A DNA stretch of 33,072 nucleotides from Comamonadaceae bacterium PBBC2 (GTDB lineage Bacteria > Pseudomonadota > Gammaproteobacteria > Burkholderiales > Burkholderiaceae_C). How positions within the stretch are numbered: the stretch's first letter is position 1; every line of letters begins with the position of its first letter. The stretch is from positions 1 through 33,072 of the forward strand of contig NKIO01000023.1 of the NCBI GenBank assembly GCA_002255935.1. The letters are read 5' to 3'. Both the position numbers and the translations under genes were made by a program. The notes under the pieces are model-generated. The model was not told where the DNA came from, ran no database searches, and was given only the letters and a program-made list of their open reading frames with translations. Shown here piece after piece: positions 9,638 to 18,086 of this stretch.

Positions 9638-10624
9638 AATCACATTATAGGGGCCCAAACCGCTGCTGCGCCGCCCGCCGTCAAATGGTTGTTGGTGGAC
9701 GAGGAGTCTGCGGGTCAGCGCTTGGACAATTTTCTGATGCGCCACCTCAAAGGGGTGCCCAAAACCCATGTGTACCGGATCATCCGAAGCGGCGAGGTCC
9801 GCATCAACAAGGGCCGCGCCAGTGCCGAAACCCGGGTGGAGAGCGGCGACCAAGTGCGCCTGCCGCCGGTGCGCATTTCCGACAAAGTGGCAGAAAAGGC
9901 GGCCAAGCCGGCCCCGGGACGAGAGTTTCCTGTTCTTTTAGAAGACGACAGCCTCTTGGCCATCGACAAACCCGCTGGGGTTGCGGTGCATGGGGGCTCG
10001 GGGGTGAGCTTTGGTGTGATCGAGCAATTGCGCCAGGCCCGCCCGCAAGCCAAATTGCTGGAGCTGGTGCACCGGCTGGACCGTGACACCAGCGGTATTT
10101 TGCTGGTGGCCAAAAAGCGCAGCGCCCTGAAAAACCTGCAGGACCAGTTCCGCGAACGCGAAACCGGCAAAACCTACTTGGCCTTGGTCAAGGGCGAATG
10201 GCCCGCCAAACTCAAGGTGATTGACCAGCCGCTGCACAAGTTTTTGTTGCCCGATGGCGAGCGGCGTGTCAAAGTGACCGCCCCGGAAGACCCCGATGGC
10301 ATGCGCTCGATCACGCTGGTCAAGGTGTCGCAGCGCCTGGCGGGCGCCACGTTGCTGGAGGTGACCATCAAAACCGGGCGCACCCACCAGATCCGGGTGC
10401 ACCTGGCCAGCCATGGCCACCCGATTGCCGGTGATGACAAATACGGCGACTTTGAATGGAACAAGGCGCTGCCCAAGCAGGGCCTCAAGCGGATGTTTCT
10501 GCATGCCTGGCGTTTGCAGTTCAACCACCCCGTTTCGGCCGAGCGCGTGGCCTTGCAAGCCGATTTGCCCTCTGAATTGAAAGCCTACGTTGACCATGTC
10601 CAGCTCAAGACCCCGGCAATTTGA
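9635..10624 (+). CDS. rluC: Ribosomal large subunit pseudouridine synthase C
   Basis: RluC isomerises specific uridines of 23S rRNA to pseudouridine (positions 955, 2504 and 2580 in E. coli). The 329-residue product has an N-terminal S4 RNA-binding domain at about 27-85 (QRLDNFLMRHLKG, VYRIIRSGEVRINKGR) and a RluA-type catalytic domain with HRLDRDTSG at 146-154, Asp149 being the catalytic residue. RTHQIRVHLASHGHPIAGDDKYG-type sequence near 250 is also typical. The start is uncertain: GTG at 9635 gives the expected short N-terminus, and TTG at 9629 is possible; neither has a strong ribosome site. The gene is divergent from rne, a common proteobacterial arrangement. Confidence 0.93.
   Translation: MNHIIGAQTAAAPPAVKWLLVDEESAGQRLDNFLMRHLKGVPKTHVYRIIRSGEVRINKGRASAETRVESGDQVRLPPVRISDKVAEKAAKPAPGREFPVLLEDDSLLAIDKPAGVAVHGGSGVSFGVIEQLRQARPQAKLLELVHRLDRDTSGILLVAKKRSALKNLQDQFRERETGKTYLALVKGEWPAKLKVIDQPLHKFLLPDGERRVKVTAPEDPDGMRSITLVKVSQRLAGATLLEVTIKTGRTHQIRVHLASHGHPIAGDDKYGDFEWNKALPKQGLKRMFLHAWRLQFNHPVSAERVALQADLPSELKAYVDHVQLKTPAI
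9644..9649 (-). promoter_or_regulatory. Candidate rne -10 element
   Basis: A perfect TATAAT on the minus strand lies inside the first codons of rluC and would place the rne start near 9637. The -35 position at 17 bp spacing (GGCGCA) is poor, so the promoter may need an activator or the match may be chance. Confidence 0.35.
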
Positions 10625-11264
10625 CCTGATCGCATTCGATTGGGATGGCACCCTGTTCGACTCCACGGCCATCATCACCCGTTGCATCCAGCGGGCTGTG
10701 GTCGATGTGGGCGGGCAAGAGCCCTCCCGTGAAGCGGCCTCTTATGTGATTGGCATGGCGCTCATGCCCGCGCTGGCCCATGCTGCGCCGGATGTGCCTC
10801 AAGACAAATACCCTCAGCTGGGTGAGCGTTACCGGCACCATTACATGGCGCACCAAAACGACATCAGTCTGTTTGACGGTGTCTTGCCCTTGCTCCATGC
10901 CTTGAAGGCGCGGCACCACTGGGTCACGGTGGCCACAGGCAAAAGCCGTCAGGGCTTGAACGAAGCCTTGCGCGATGTGGCCCTGCGCGATGTGTTCGAT
11001 GGCTCACGCACTGCCGACGAGACCGCCGGCAAACCCAGCCCCTTGATGCTGCACGAGTTGATGCGTGAATTTGGCGTGGAGCCCGAGCGGACCTTGATGA
11101 TCGGTGACACCACGCACGATCTGCAGATGGCCTTGAACGCCGGTTGTGCCAGCGTCGGTGTGAGTTATGGCGCGCACGAACCCGAGGCTTTCCATGTCTT
11201 AAAGCCACGCCATGTGGCCCACAGCGTGCAAGATCTGCACGACTGGTTGTTGCAACACGCTTGA
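10596..11264 (+). CDS. HAD-family phosphatase, phosphoglycolate phosphatase-like
   Basis: This is a 222-residue HAD subfamily IA hydrolase. Motif I is FDWDGTLFDS with nucleophile Asp15 and acid/base Asp17; motif II is VTVATGKS; motif III is the Lys of GKPSP; motif IV is LMIGDTTHD. A helical cap lies between motifs I and II. It resembles Gph and the GMP/pyrimidine phosphatases, and the true substrate cannot be read from the sequence. The ATG at 10596 overlaps the last 29 nt of rluC, so translation is probably coupled. HAD proteins next to rluC are common in Burkholderiales. Confidence 0.88.
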   Translation: MSSSRPRQFDLIAFDWDGTLFDSTAIITRCIQRAVVDVGGQEPSREAASYVIGMALMPALAHAAPDVPQDKYPQLGERYRHHYMAHQNDISLFDGVLPLLHALKARHHWVTVATGKSRQGLNEALRDVALRDVFDGSRTADETAGKPSPLMLHELMREFGVEPERTLMIGDTTHDLQMALNAGCASVGVSYGAHEPEAFHVLKPRHVAHSVQDLHDWLLQHA

Positions 11265-11278
11265 TTTTTGGGGTGTTC

Positions 11279-11644
11279 ATGGACGCGACGATCCCTTTGT
11301 GCAACAGCGCGGACCTGGTCAACGGTGGGCGGGCGGTGCCTTTTGACATCGTCTATGCAGGACAAACTTGCCGTGCTTTTGCCATCCGTTACCTGGGCGG
11401 TGTGTACGCCTATCTGAACCGCTGCACCCATGTGGCGATGGAGATGGACTATCAGCCCGATCGATTTTTTGACAACACGGGCCGTTGGTTGATGTGCGCC
11501 ACGCACGGGGCCACTTACCAGCCCGACACAGGGACCTGCTCGGGCGGGCCTTGCCGAGGAGGCCTGGTGAAAATCGAGTTGTCAGAGCGCGATGGCGTGG
11601 TTCACTGGCATACTGCCTACAACTTGAAACCTGTTGAATTTTGA
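11279..11644 (+). CDS. Small Rieske [2Fe-2S] protein
   Basis: The 121-residue protein carries the Rieske signature: Cys49-Thr-His51 in RCTHVAMEMDY, then Cys73-Ala-Thr-His76 in CATHGATY, which together bind a [2Fe-2S] cluster through two Cys and two His. It has no catalytic dioxygenase domain and no transmembrane helix, so it resembles soluble Rieske ferredoxins. The partner reductase or oxygenase is unknown. The frame is open upstream into the HAD gene, but ATG 11279, 15 bp after the HAD stop, gives the proper N-terminus. Its stop overlaps the region just before the S49 peptidase start. Confidence 0.88.
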   Translation: MDATIPLCNSADLVNGGRAVPFDIVYAGQTCRAFAIRYLGGVYAYLNRCTHVAMEMDYQPDRFFDNTGRWLMCATHGATYQPDTGTCSGGPCRGGLVKIELSERDGVVHWHTAYNLKPVEF

Positions 11645-11646
11645 CC

Positions 11647-12633
11647 ATGCAAGACCCTCGCGAACCTCTGTTCACCACGCCCTCGGCCGATGCCGCGCCT
11701 TCGGTTGACCGCAGTTGGGAGCGCCGCACCTTGGAAGAGCTGGCTTTTGCCACTTTGCATGAGCAAAAAACAGCGCGCCGCTGGAAAACCGGTCTGCGTC
11801 TGGCTTGGTTGTTCTTGATCGCCGTGATCGCTTGGCAAGCATTCAGCTACAACTCGCCCTCGACCAGCCCCAGCATGCCGCACACGGCCATGGTGGCCAT
11901 CAAAGGCGAGATCGGTGGCGAAGGCGAGGGCAGCGCGGAAAACGTCATGGCCGCCATGCGCAGTGCGCTGGAAGATTCGGGCTCGCAAGCCTTGGTGTTG
12001 TTGATCAACTCGCCCGGGGGCAGCCCTGTTCAAGCTGGCTTGATCAACGACGAAATCCGCCGCCTCAAAGCACTGCATAAAAAACCGATTTACGCGGTGG
12101 TGGAAGAGTCCTGTGCATCGGCCGCTTATTACATTGCGGCAGCGGCCGACAAAATCTTTGTCGACAAGGCCAGCATCGTGGGCAGCATCGGCGTTTTGAT
12201 GGACGGCTTCGGGTTCACCGGATTGATGGACAAACTGGGTGTTGAACGCCGCTTGATGACGGCTGGCGCCAACAAGGGTTTTCTGGACCCATTCAGCCCG
12301 CAAACCGAGGCCCAGCGCAAGCACGCGCAGGCCATGCTCGATCAGATCCACTCCCAGTTCATTCAGGTGGTCCGTCAGGGGCGGGGTGACCGCCTGAAAG
12401 AAACGCCTGAGATGTTCAGCGGCTTGTTCTGGAGCGGTCAACAAGCCGTGGACATGGGGTTGGCCGACGCTTTGGGCAGCTTAGACGGTGTGGCCCGTGA
12501 TGTGGTCAAAGCACCGGACGTGATCGATTACTCGCGTCACGAAAACGTGGCCGAGCGATTGGCCAAGCGCTTTGGTGCCGCGATGGGCGAGGGCGCTGTC
12601 CACGCCTTGCGCATGGGCTCGTCCCTGCGCTGA
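11647..12633 (+). CDS. S49 family membrane peptidase (SppA-like)
   Basis: This is a signal-peptide-peptidase type S49 serine protease of 328 residues, the short one-domain form. A cytoplasmic lead of about 50 residues precedes one transmembrane helix at about 53-68 (AWLFLIAVIAWQAF). The protease domain has LLINSPGGSPVQA at about 118-130, nucleophile Ser158 in ESCASAAYYIAAAADKI, SIVGSIGVL following, and candidate general-base Lys210 in MTAGANKGFLDPF. It likely degrades remnant signal peptides or membrane proteins. ATG at 11647 starts 2 bp after the Rieske stop. A terminator lies 43 nt after its own stop. Confidence 0.9.
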   Translation: MQDPREPLFTTPSADAAPSVDRSWERRTLEELAFATLHEQKTARRWKTGLRLAWLFLIAVIAWQAFSYNSPSTSPSMPHTAMVAIKGEIGGEGEGSAENVMAAMRSALEDSGSQALVLLINSPGGSPVQAGLINDEIRRLKALHKKPIYAVVEESCASAAYYIAAAADKIFVDKASIVGSIGVLMDGFGFTGLMDKLGVERRLMTAGANKGFLDPFSPQTEAQRKHAQAMLDQIHSQFIQVVRQGRGDRLKETPEMFSGLFWSGQQAVDMGLADALGSLDGVARDVVKAPDVIDYSRHENVAERLAKRFGAAMGEGAVHALRMGSSLR

Positions 12634-12637
12634 CCCT

Positions 12638-13408
12638 TCAGGGCCCGATGGCGTAAACCGCGGGCGTGTGACCATCAGGGCCTTGCAGGCCCTTTTTCCA
12701 TTGCGCAACGGTGTGGCTCTGGATGCGCGCAGAAGGCAGTGTCAGGCCGCTGGCGATCGCCAAGCGCGTGCCACCTTGCAAACTTTGCAGCAAGCCGCTG
12801 AGCATGGCGGCATTGCGGTAAGGCGTTTCAATCCACAGCTGGGTCTGGCCGGTTTTGTGGGCCAGCGATTCGAGCTGCTTGAGCCGCGCGGCCCGCTCGC
12901 CGGCGTCTTGTGGCAAGTAGCCCACAAAAGCAAAGTTCTGGCCATTCAGGCCGCTGGCGGCCAAGGCCAGCAGCAAAGACACGGGGCCCACCAAGGGGAT
13001 CACACGCAAGCCCAGATCGTGCGCGGCCCGCACCACTGAGCTGCCCGGGTCGGCCACGGCGGGCATGCCCGCTTCGCTGATCAGTCCGATGTCATGACCC
13101 TTCAAAGCGGCGGCCAGCAAGGGTTTGCCATCAAAGCCCGATTGGTGGTCGCCTTTTTTGTGCACATGGCGCGGCAGTTCGATGATCTGTTGCTCGGACA
13201 GTGGTGCCGCCAACGGGTGTGATTCGTTCACGCGCTTGAGGAAAGCCCGTGTGCTTTTGGCGTTCTCGCACACCCAGTGCTGCAAGCTGGCCGCAATGGC
13301 CAGGGTGCTGACGGGCAGGACATCGCTCACCGGGGCTTGTTCGGCGCAGCCAAAGTCCAGTGGGGTGGGCACCAAAAAAAGGCGGCCTGGGGTTTGAGGG
13401 GCGTTCAC
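12638..13408 (-). CDS. RsmI-like SAM-dependent methyltransferase (tetrapyrrole methylase fold)
   Basis: The 256-residue product belongs to the tetrapyrrole-methylase/RsmI superfamily. The clearest motif is SEAGMPAVADPGSSVVRAAHDLG, matching the EAGTPxxxDPG loop of RsmI, followed by VIPLVGPVSLLLALAASGL. The N-terminus has FLVPTPLDFG where RsmI has a TPIGNxxD loop, so this is probably a paralogue and not RsmI itself, which 2'-O-methylates C1402 of 16S rRNA. The substrate is unknown. Its ATG overlaps the maf stop in a 4-bp junction, so the two form a minus-strand operon. Its stop lies 4 bp from that of the convergent S49 gene. Confidence 0.82.
   Translation of the reverse strand: MNAPQTPGRLFLVPTPLDFGCAEQAPVSDVLPVSTLAIAASLQHWVCENAKSTRAFLKRVNESHPLAAPLSEQQIIELPRHVHKKGDHQSGFDGKPLLAAALKGHDIGLISEAGMPAVADPGSSVVRAAHDLGLRVIPLVGPVSLLLALAASGLNGQNFAFVGYLPQDAGERAARLKQLESLAHKTGQTQLWIETPYRNAAMLSGLLQSLQGGTRLAIASGLTLPSARIQSHTVAQWKKGLQGPDGHTPAVYAIGP
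12677..12697 (+). terminator. Intrinsic terminator of the rluC-S49 operon inside the opposing gene
   Basis: AGGGCCT (12677-12683), loop TGC, AGGCCCT (12687-12693), then TTTTT overlapping its end. It lies within the C-terminal codons of the convergent methylase gene, so one sequence both terminates one strand and encodes protein on the other. Confidence 0.75.
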
Positions 13409-14025
13409 AGCAGTTTCACTCCAGCTTGGCGCAGCAGGCGTGCGGTGCGGATCAAGGGCAGGCCAATGAGTGCGGTGGGGTCGTCGTTGTCGATGGATTC
13501 GAGCAACGCAATGCCCAAGCCTTCACTTTTGGCGCTGCCAGCGCAGTCATAGGGCTTCTCGGCTTGCAAATACGCCTCGATCTCGTCGTCGCTCAGGTCG
13601 CGAAATACCACGCGCACAGCGGCCAGATCGACCGCTTCAAAACCGGTGGCCAGACACACCACGGCCAAAGCGGTTTGAAACACCACGGTTTGGCCGCGCA
13701 TCTGGCGCAGTTGTTGCACGGCACGGGCATGCTCGCCGGGTTTGCCCAAAGGCTGACCTGCGAGATCGGCCACTTGGTCAGAGCCAATCACCACGGAGTT
13801 GGGGTGTTTGGCGGCCACAGCTTTGGCTTTGGCCAGGGCCAGGCGCAAAGCCAGGTCGCGTGGCGATTCGCCAACAGCGGGCGTTTCGTCCACATCGGGG
13901 GCGGCTACCGAGAAGGGAATGCGCAGGCGCTCCATCAATTCGCGGCGGTAACGCGAGGTGGAACCCAGCACCACAGGGCGCTGGTCGGCGGACAACAAAA
14001 CAGGAGGAGTTGCGGAAATGCTCAT
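13405..14025 (-). CDS. Maf-family nucleotide pyrophosphatase (YceF-like)
   Basis: Maf proteins hydrolyse non-canonical or modified nucleoside triphosphates. The 206-residue product has the signature VVLGSTSRYRRELMERLRIPF at about 18-38, then DVDET and SVVIGSDQVADLAGQPLGKPG, where the Asp acts as catalytic base. The position beside yceD and rpmF is the classical place of yceF, the Maf subgroup that cleaves m7GTP in E. coli, so that activity is inferred. The start at 14025 is 25 bp from the divergent yceD start, so the promoter of each gene probably lies inside the other or inside this gap. Confidence 0.9.
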   Translation of the reverse strand: MSISATPPVLLSADQRPVVLGSTSRYRRELMERLRIPFSVAAPDVDETPAVGESPRDLALRLALAKAKAVAAKHPNSVVIGSDQVADLAGQPLGKPGEHARAVQQLRQMRGQTVVFQTALAVVCLATGFEAVDLAAVRVVFRDLSDDEIEAYLQAEKPYDCAGSAKSEGLGIALLESIDNDDPTALIGLPLIRTARLLRQAGVKLL

Positions 14026-14050
14026 GGGGGGATTCTCTTACACTGCAGCC

Positions 14051-14596
14051 ATGGAAAAAAAGTTGGACCCCTCGCATTTGGATCTCGTGGCCTTTGCCCG
14101 AGATGGCGCAAACCTCCAAGGGCAGTCGCCCTTGAGCGCTTTGCCACGTTTGCTCGATGAGCAATTTGCCGGTGACTTGCAGGCTGGCCAGGTGCTCTGG
14201 CGCTTGGCAGGGCGTTTGGTGCCCCAGTCGGGTGGTGCCGATCAAATCTGGCTCGATTTGCAGGCCTCGGTGGCTTTGCCCATGCAGTGCCAGCGGTGCC
14301 TGACACCGGTGCTGGAGACGGTCGAGGCCGAACGCTCCTTCCGGTTTGTGGCCGATGAAACCACGGCTGCGGCGCTGGACGATGAGGCCGAAGAGGACAT
14401 CTTGGTGATCAGCCGGGATTTTGATGCCCTGGCCTTGATCGAGGACGAGTTGATTTTGTCTTTGCCCTTGGTGCCTTTGCACGAGGTCTGCCCCAAAGTC
14501 ATGCCCATGTCGGCGGTGGACCCGGAGTTTGAATCCGAGTCGGCCAAACCGAACCCCTTTGGGGTTTTGGCCGGACTGAAAACGGGCAAGTCTTGA
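14051..14596 (+). CDS. yceD: YceD / DUF177 protein, 23S rRNA accumulation factor family
   Basis: The 181-residue protein is acidic and has the DUF177 core MQCQRCLTPVLETVEAERSF at about 78-97 with Cys80-x2-Cys83, followed by the acidic segment EEDILVISRDFDALALIEDELILSLPLVPLHEVC typical of the family. Members are linked to 23S rRNA maturation in plants and bacteria. It always sits just before rpmF in proteobacteria, as here. The frame is open upstream across the maf gene, but ATG 14051 begins the family-type N-terminus. Confidence 0.9.
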   Translation: MEKKLDPSHLDLVAFARDGANLQGQSPLSALPRLLDEQFAGDLQAGQVLWRLAGRLVPQSGGADQIWLDLQASVALPMQCQRCLTPVLETVEAERSFRFVADETTAAALDDEAEEDILVISRDFDALALIEDELILSLPLVPLHEVCPKVMPMSAVDPEFESESAKPNPFGVLAGLKTGKS

Positions 14597-14611
14597 TCTT
14601 TTGATCCGGCC

Positions 14612-14640
14612 TGTTCAAAGGGCTTGGCTTAGGCTATAAT
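14612..14640 (+). promoter_or_regulatory. Promoter before rpmF
   Basis: A perfect TATAAT at 14635-14640 is preceded at 17 bp by a weak -35 (TGTTCA, 14612-14617). Transcription would start near 14647 and give a leader of about 88 nt containing a CTCAG/CTGAG hairpin near 14653-14669. It would add rpmF and plsX-fab transcription independent of yceD. Confidence 0.65.
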
Positions 14641-14734
14641 CGATGGCTTCGCTCAGTTCTTTGCTGAGTGACCACTCTCATCAACCAGAAGCTGCGTTGT
14701 ATTTGCGCGGCCTCCAAGCTTCCAAGGAGCCATC

Positions 14735-14917
14735 ATGGCTGTTCAGCAAAACAAAAAATCGCCCTCCAAGCGCGGTATGCACCGTTCGCACAATGCACTG
14801 AACGTGCCTGGCATCGCTGTGGAACCCACCACCGGTGAAACCCACTTGCGTCACCACGTCAGCCCCAACGGTTTTTACCGTGGCCGTCAGGTGCTGAAAA
14901 ACAAATCCGAAGCCTGA
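14735..14917 (+). CDS. rpmF: 50S ribosomal protein L32
   Basis: L32 is a small protein of the large ribosomal subunit. The 60-residue product matches the proteobacterial zinc-free form: [19 protein letters not shown] at the N-terminus, then [34 protein letters not shown] without the Cys pairs of the zinc form. An AAGGAG ribosome site lies 6-7 nt before the ATG. It has its own promoter and a strong terminator, and it precedes plsX as in E. coli, where the link couples ribosome and lipid synthesis. Confidence 0.97.
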   Translation: MAVQQNKKSPSKRGMHRSHNALNVPGIAVEPTTGETHLRHHVSPNGFYRGRQVLKNKSEA

Positions 14918-14943
14918 TCGGCGTCAGCCCTCAGCCTCCAGAG

Positions 14944-14985
14944 GCCCGGCGCTACTTTTAAAGTAGCATCGGGCTTTTGTTTTTG
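14944..14985 (+). terminator. Terminator after rpmF
   Basis: Nested stem: GCCCG (14944-14948) pairs with CGGGC (14970-14974), and inside it GCTACTT pairs with AAGTAGC around a 3-nt loop. A T-rich tail, TTTTGTTTTT, follows. plsX begins 44 bp later with no clear promoter between, so partial read-through is likely. Confidence 0.85.
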
Positions 14986-15028
14986 TGGTCTTTGATTTGT
15001 TTATTTCTGTTTTGAGTCCAAGGATGCC

Positions 15029-16093
15029 ATGACCTCGCCTACCCCGATCACTGTGGCAGTCGATTGCATGGGCGGTGACCATGGCCCACGGGTGACCTTG
15101 GCTGCATGTCGCCGTTTTTTGTCGACCCATCCCGATGCGCACTTGCTTTTGGTGGGACGTCCTGAAGCCTTGAGCGCTTGGTCGGATCCTCGTGCCCATG
15201 TGGTGCCAGCCACCGAGGTGGTGGAGATGGACGATCCGCTCGAAATTGCGCTGCGCAAGAAAAAAGACTCCTCCATGCGCATCGCCATCGAACAGGTGCG
15301 CGATGGCAAGGCGGGTGCTGCCGTATCGGCCGGCAACACGGGCGCTTTGATGGCCATTGCCCGGTATGTGCTCAAGACGATGGACGGCATTGACCGTCCG
15401 GCCATTGCAGGTCAAATGCCCAACTTCAAAGGTGGCGGCACCACCATGCTCGACTTGGGCGCCAATGTGGACTGCACCCCTGAGCACTTGCTGCAGTTTG
15501 CGGTGATGGGGTCGGCCTTGGTCTCCGTCCTGCAGGACAAGCAAAACCCGACGGTGGGCCTGCTCAATATTGGTGAAGAAGCCATCAAAGGCAATGAAAT
15601 CATCAAAAAAACCGGCGAACTGTTGCGATCTGCGGGCAGCGCTGGGGATTTGAACTTTCACGGGAACGTGGAAGGCAACGATATTTTCAAAGGCACGGTC
15701 GATATCGTCATCTGCGACGGCTTTGTAGGCAATGTGGCCCTGAAAGCCAGCGAAGGCCTCGCCACCATGATCGGCGGCTTCCTCAAAACCGAGTTTTCTC
15801 GCAATATTTTCACGAAAATAGCCGCTATTTTGGCTTATCCGGTCTTATCTGCATTTAAAAACCGAGTTGATCACCGTCGTTACAACGGCGCGGCTTTGCT
15901 CGGCTTGCGCGGGCTGGTGTTCAAGAGCCACGGCTCGGCCGATGAGATTGCTTTTGAGACAGCCTTGAACCGGGCTTATGATGCAGCCCGAAACCAATTG
16001 CTGGATCGCGTTCGTGAACGCATCGCGCATGCCGCCCCCTTGTTGATGGGTGCGCAAGCCGATCGGGCAGAAACAGCGGTCACCACACCATGA
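15029..16093 (+). CDS. plsX: Phosphate acyltransferase PlsX
   Basis: PlsX converts acyl-ACP to acyl-phosphate, the donor that PlsY uses to start phospholipid synthesis at the membrane surface. The 354-residue product has the family signatures: [12 protein letters not shown] at 10-21, [22 protein letters not shown] near 96-115, and [15 protein letters not shown] followed by [12 protein letters not shown] and [15 protein letters not shown]. An AAGGA site precedes ATG 15029. Its last bases overlap the fabH ATG, so fabH is coupled. Confidence 0.96.
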   Translation: MTSPTPITVAVDCMGGDHGPRVTLAACRRFLSTHPDAHLLLVGRPEALSAWSDPRAHVVPATEVVEMDDPLEIALRKKKDSSMRIAIEQVRDGKAGAAVSAGNTGALMAIARYVLKTMDGIDRPAIAGQMPNFKGGGTTMLDLGANVDCTPEHLLQFAVMGSALVSVLQDKQNPTVGLLNIGEEAIKGNEIIKKTGELLRSAGSAGDLNFHGNVEGNDIFKGTVDIVICDGFVGNVALKASEGLATMIGGFLKTEFSRNIFTKIAAILAYPVLSAFKNRVDHRRYNGAALLGLRGLVFKSHGSADEIAFETALNRAYDAARNQLLDRVRERIAHAAPLLMGAQADRAETAVTTP

Positions 16094-17067
16094 GAATTTA
16101 CTCCCGCATCTTGGGCACAGGCAGTTACCTGCCTGAAAAACGCCTGACCAACGCCGACCTGGCTGCCGAGTTGGCGCATCAAGGCGTTGAAACCTCTGAC
16201 GATTGGATCGTGGAGCGCACAGGCATCCGTGCCCGCCACTTTGCGGCCGATGCCCAAGGCAGCAGCGATCTGGCGACAGAAGCTGCGCGCAGGGCTTTGA
16301 CCGCCGCCGGCATTTCTGCCGAAGAACTTGACCTGATCATCGTGGCCACATCGACGCCTGACATGGTGTTCCCCTCCGTGGCCACCATGGTCCAGCACAA
16401 ACTGGGCACGGCAGGTTGCCCTGCATTTGACGTGCAAGCGGTTTGCAGTGGTTTCATCTATGCCCTGACGATTGCCGATTCGATGATCCAGTCGGGTTCG
16501 GCCAAGCGCGCCTTGGTGATCGGCTCGGAAGTGTTCAGCCGCATCCTCGACTTCAAGGACCGCACCACCTGCGTTTTGTTCGGTGACGGGGCGGGCGCGG
16601 TGATTTTGGAAGCTGCCGACAAGCCCGGCATTTTGGCCACCGATTTGCATGCCGACGGCAAGCACAAGGACATCCTGTGCGTGCCCGGTCACGTCAACCG
16701 GGGTGGCATTTTGGGCGATCCGGTCCTCAAGATGGACGGACAGGCCGTTTTCAAACTGGCGGTGGGCGTGCTCGAAGAAACCGCCCGTGCCAGCCTGGCC
16801 AAGGCCAACTTGACCGATGCCGACATCGATTGGTTGATCCCTCACCAAGCCAACATCCGCATCATGCAAAGCACCGCCAAAAAGCTCAAGCTGAGCGCGG
16901 ACAAGGTGGTGGTCACGGTCGATCAGCACGGCAACACCTCGGCCGCCTCCATCCCGCTGGCGCTGGACACCGCCGTGCGCGATGGCCGCATCCAGCGCGG
17001 TCAGACCCTCATGCTCGAAGGCGTGGGTGGCGGCTTCACGTGGGGCTCGGTGCTCCTTCGTTATTGA
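16090..17067 (+). CDS. fabH: 3-oxoacyl-ACP synthase III
   Basis: FabH condenses acetyl-CoA with malonyl-ACP to start fatty-acid synthesis. The 325-residue product has the thiolase fold with the catalytic triad visible: Cys119 in [12 protein letters not shown], His252 in IPHQANIRI and Asn282 in [10 protein letters not shown]. It also has GDGAGAVIL near 165-173 and the terminal [13 protein letters not shown]. It opens with a 4-bp overlap of plsX. A 68-bp gap follows before fabD. Confidence 0.97.
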   Translation: MRIYSRILGTGSYLPEKRLTNADLAAELAHQGVETSDDWIVERTGIRARHFAADAQGSSDLATEAARRALTAAGISAEELDLIIVATSTPDMVFPSVATMVQHKLGTAGCPAFDVQAVCSGFIYALTIADSMIQSGSAKRALVIGSEVFSRILDFKDRTTCVLFGDGAGAVILEAADKPGILATDLHADGKHKDILCVPGHVNRGGILGDPVLKMDGQAVFKLAVGVLEETARASLAKANLTDADIDWLIPHQANIRIMQSTAKKLKLSADKVVVTVDQHGNTSAASIPLALDTAVRDGRIQRGQTLMLEGVGGGFTWGSVLLRY

Positions 17068-17135
17068 TTTGACAGGCCCGGGTCAGCGATGCGCGGCACG
17101 CTCGCCCGGATTCTTTCCCGATACAAAATTTGCAC

Positions 17136-18086
17136 ATGACCACATTTGCTTTTGTTTTTCCCGGTCAAGGCTCCCAATCGGTGGGCATGCTGGACGCTTG
17201 GGGTGACCACCCCGTGGTGCTCGAAACCCTCCAAGAAGCTTCTGACGCCTTGGGCGAAGACGTGGCCCAATTGATCCACGAAGGCCCCAAGGAAGCGCTG
17301 GCCATGACCACCAACACCCAGCCCGTGATGCTGGTGTCGGCTGTGGCCGCTTACCGCGCTTGGCTGGCCGAAGGTGGCGCCAAGCCTTCCGTGGTGGCGG
17401 GTCACTCCCTTGGTGAATACAGCGCCTTGGTGGCTTCAGGTGTGTTGACCCTGACGCAAGCCGCGCCGCTGGTGCGCCTGCGTGCTGCCGCGATGCAAGA
17501 AGCCGTGCCTGTAGGCGTGGGCGCAATGGCCGCGATTTTGGGTTTGGCCTCCGACAAAGTCATTGAGGGCTGCAAACAAGCCCAAGCCACATTTGCCGCA
17601 GACAGCGCTGAAGTGGTGGAAGCCGTCAATTTCAACGATGCAGCGCAAACCGTGATCGCGGGCAGCAAGGCTGCAGTCGATAAAGCCTGCGAAGTGCTCA
17701 AAGGCATGGGCGCCAAGCGTGCGCTGCTCTTGCCCGTGTCAGCGCCCTTCCATTCGAGCCTGATGAAGCCCGCCGCTGAAAAGCTGCGCGAAAAACTGGC
17801 CACACTGACTTTGGCCGTACCCGAGATTCCGGTGCTCAACAACATCGATGTGGCCATCGAATCCGATGCCGACCGCATCCGCGACGCGCTGTACCGTCAG
17901 GCCTTCGGCCCCGTTCGCTGGGTCGAGTGCGTTCAGGCCATCAAGGCCCGTGGTGTGAGCACCCTGGTCGAATGCGGCCCTGGCAAAGTGCTGGCGGGCA
18001 TGACCAAGCGGATCGATGCCGAATTGAATGGCGTGGCCTTGTACGACCCCGCCACCCTGTCTGAAGTCAAAGGATTGCTGGCATGA
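17136..18086 (+). CDS. fabD: Malonyl-CoA:ACP transacylase
   Basis: FabD moves malonyl from CoA to the ACP phosphopantetheine arm, supplying the elongation unit. The 316-residue product has FVFPGQGSQSVGML at 7-20, the GHSLGEYSALVA nucleophile elbow with Ser91, and His206 in PVSAPFHSSLM. ATG 17136 is used; the in-frame TTG two codons earlier is not needed. The stop overlaps the fabG ATG by 4 bp. Confidence 0.97.
   Translation: MTTFAFVFPGQGSQSVGMLDAWGDHPVVLETLQEASDALGEDVAQLIHEGPKEALAMTTNTQPVMLVSAVAAYRAWLAEGGAKPSVVAGHSLGEYSALVASGVLTLTQAAPLVRLRAAAMQEAVPVGVGAMAAILGLASDKVIEGCKQAQATFAADSAEVVEAVNFNDAAQTVIAGSKAAVDKACEVLKGMGAKRALLLPVSAPFHSSLMKPAAEKLREKLATLTLAVPEIPVLNNIDVAIESDADRIRDALYRQAFGPVRWVECVQAIKARGVSTLVECGPGKVLAGMTKRIDAELNGVALYDPATLSEVKGLLA

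Noticed and set aside
17069..17127. Promoter before fabD (TTGACA at 17069, TACAAA at 17122)
   Set aside because: The two boxes are about 47 bp apart, and no -10 lies at 16-18 bp from TTGACA.
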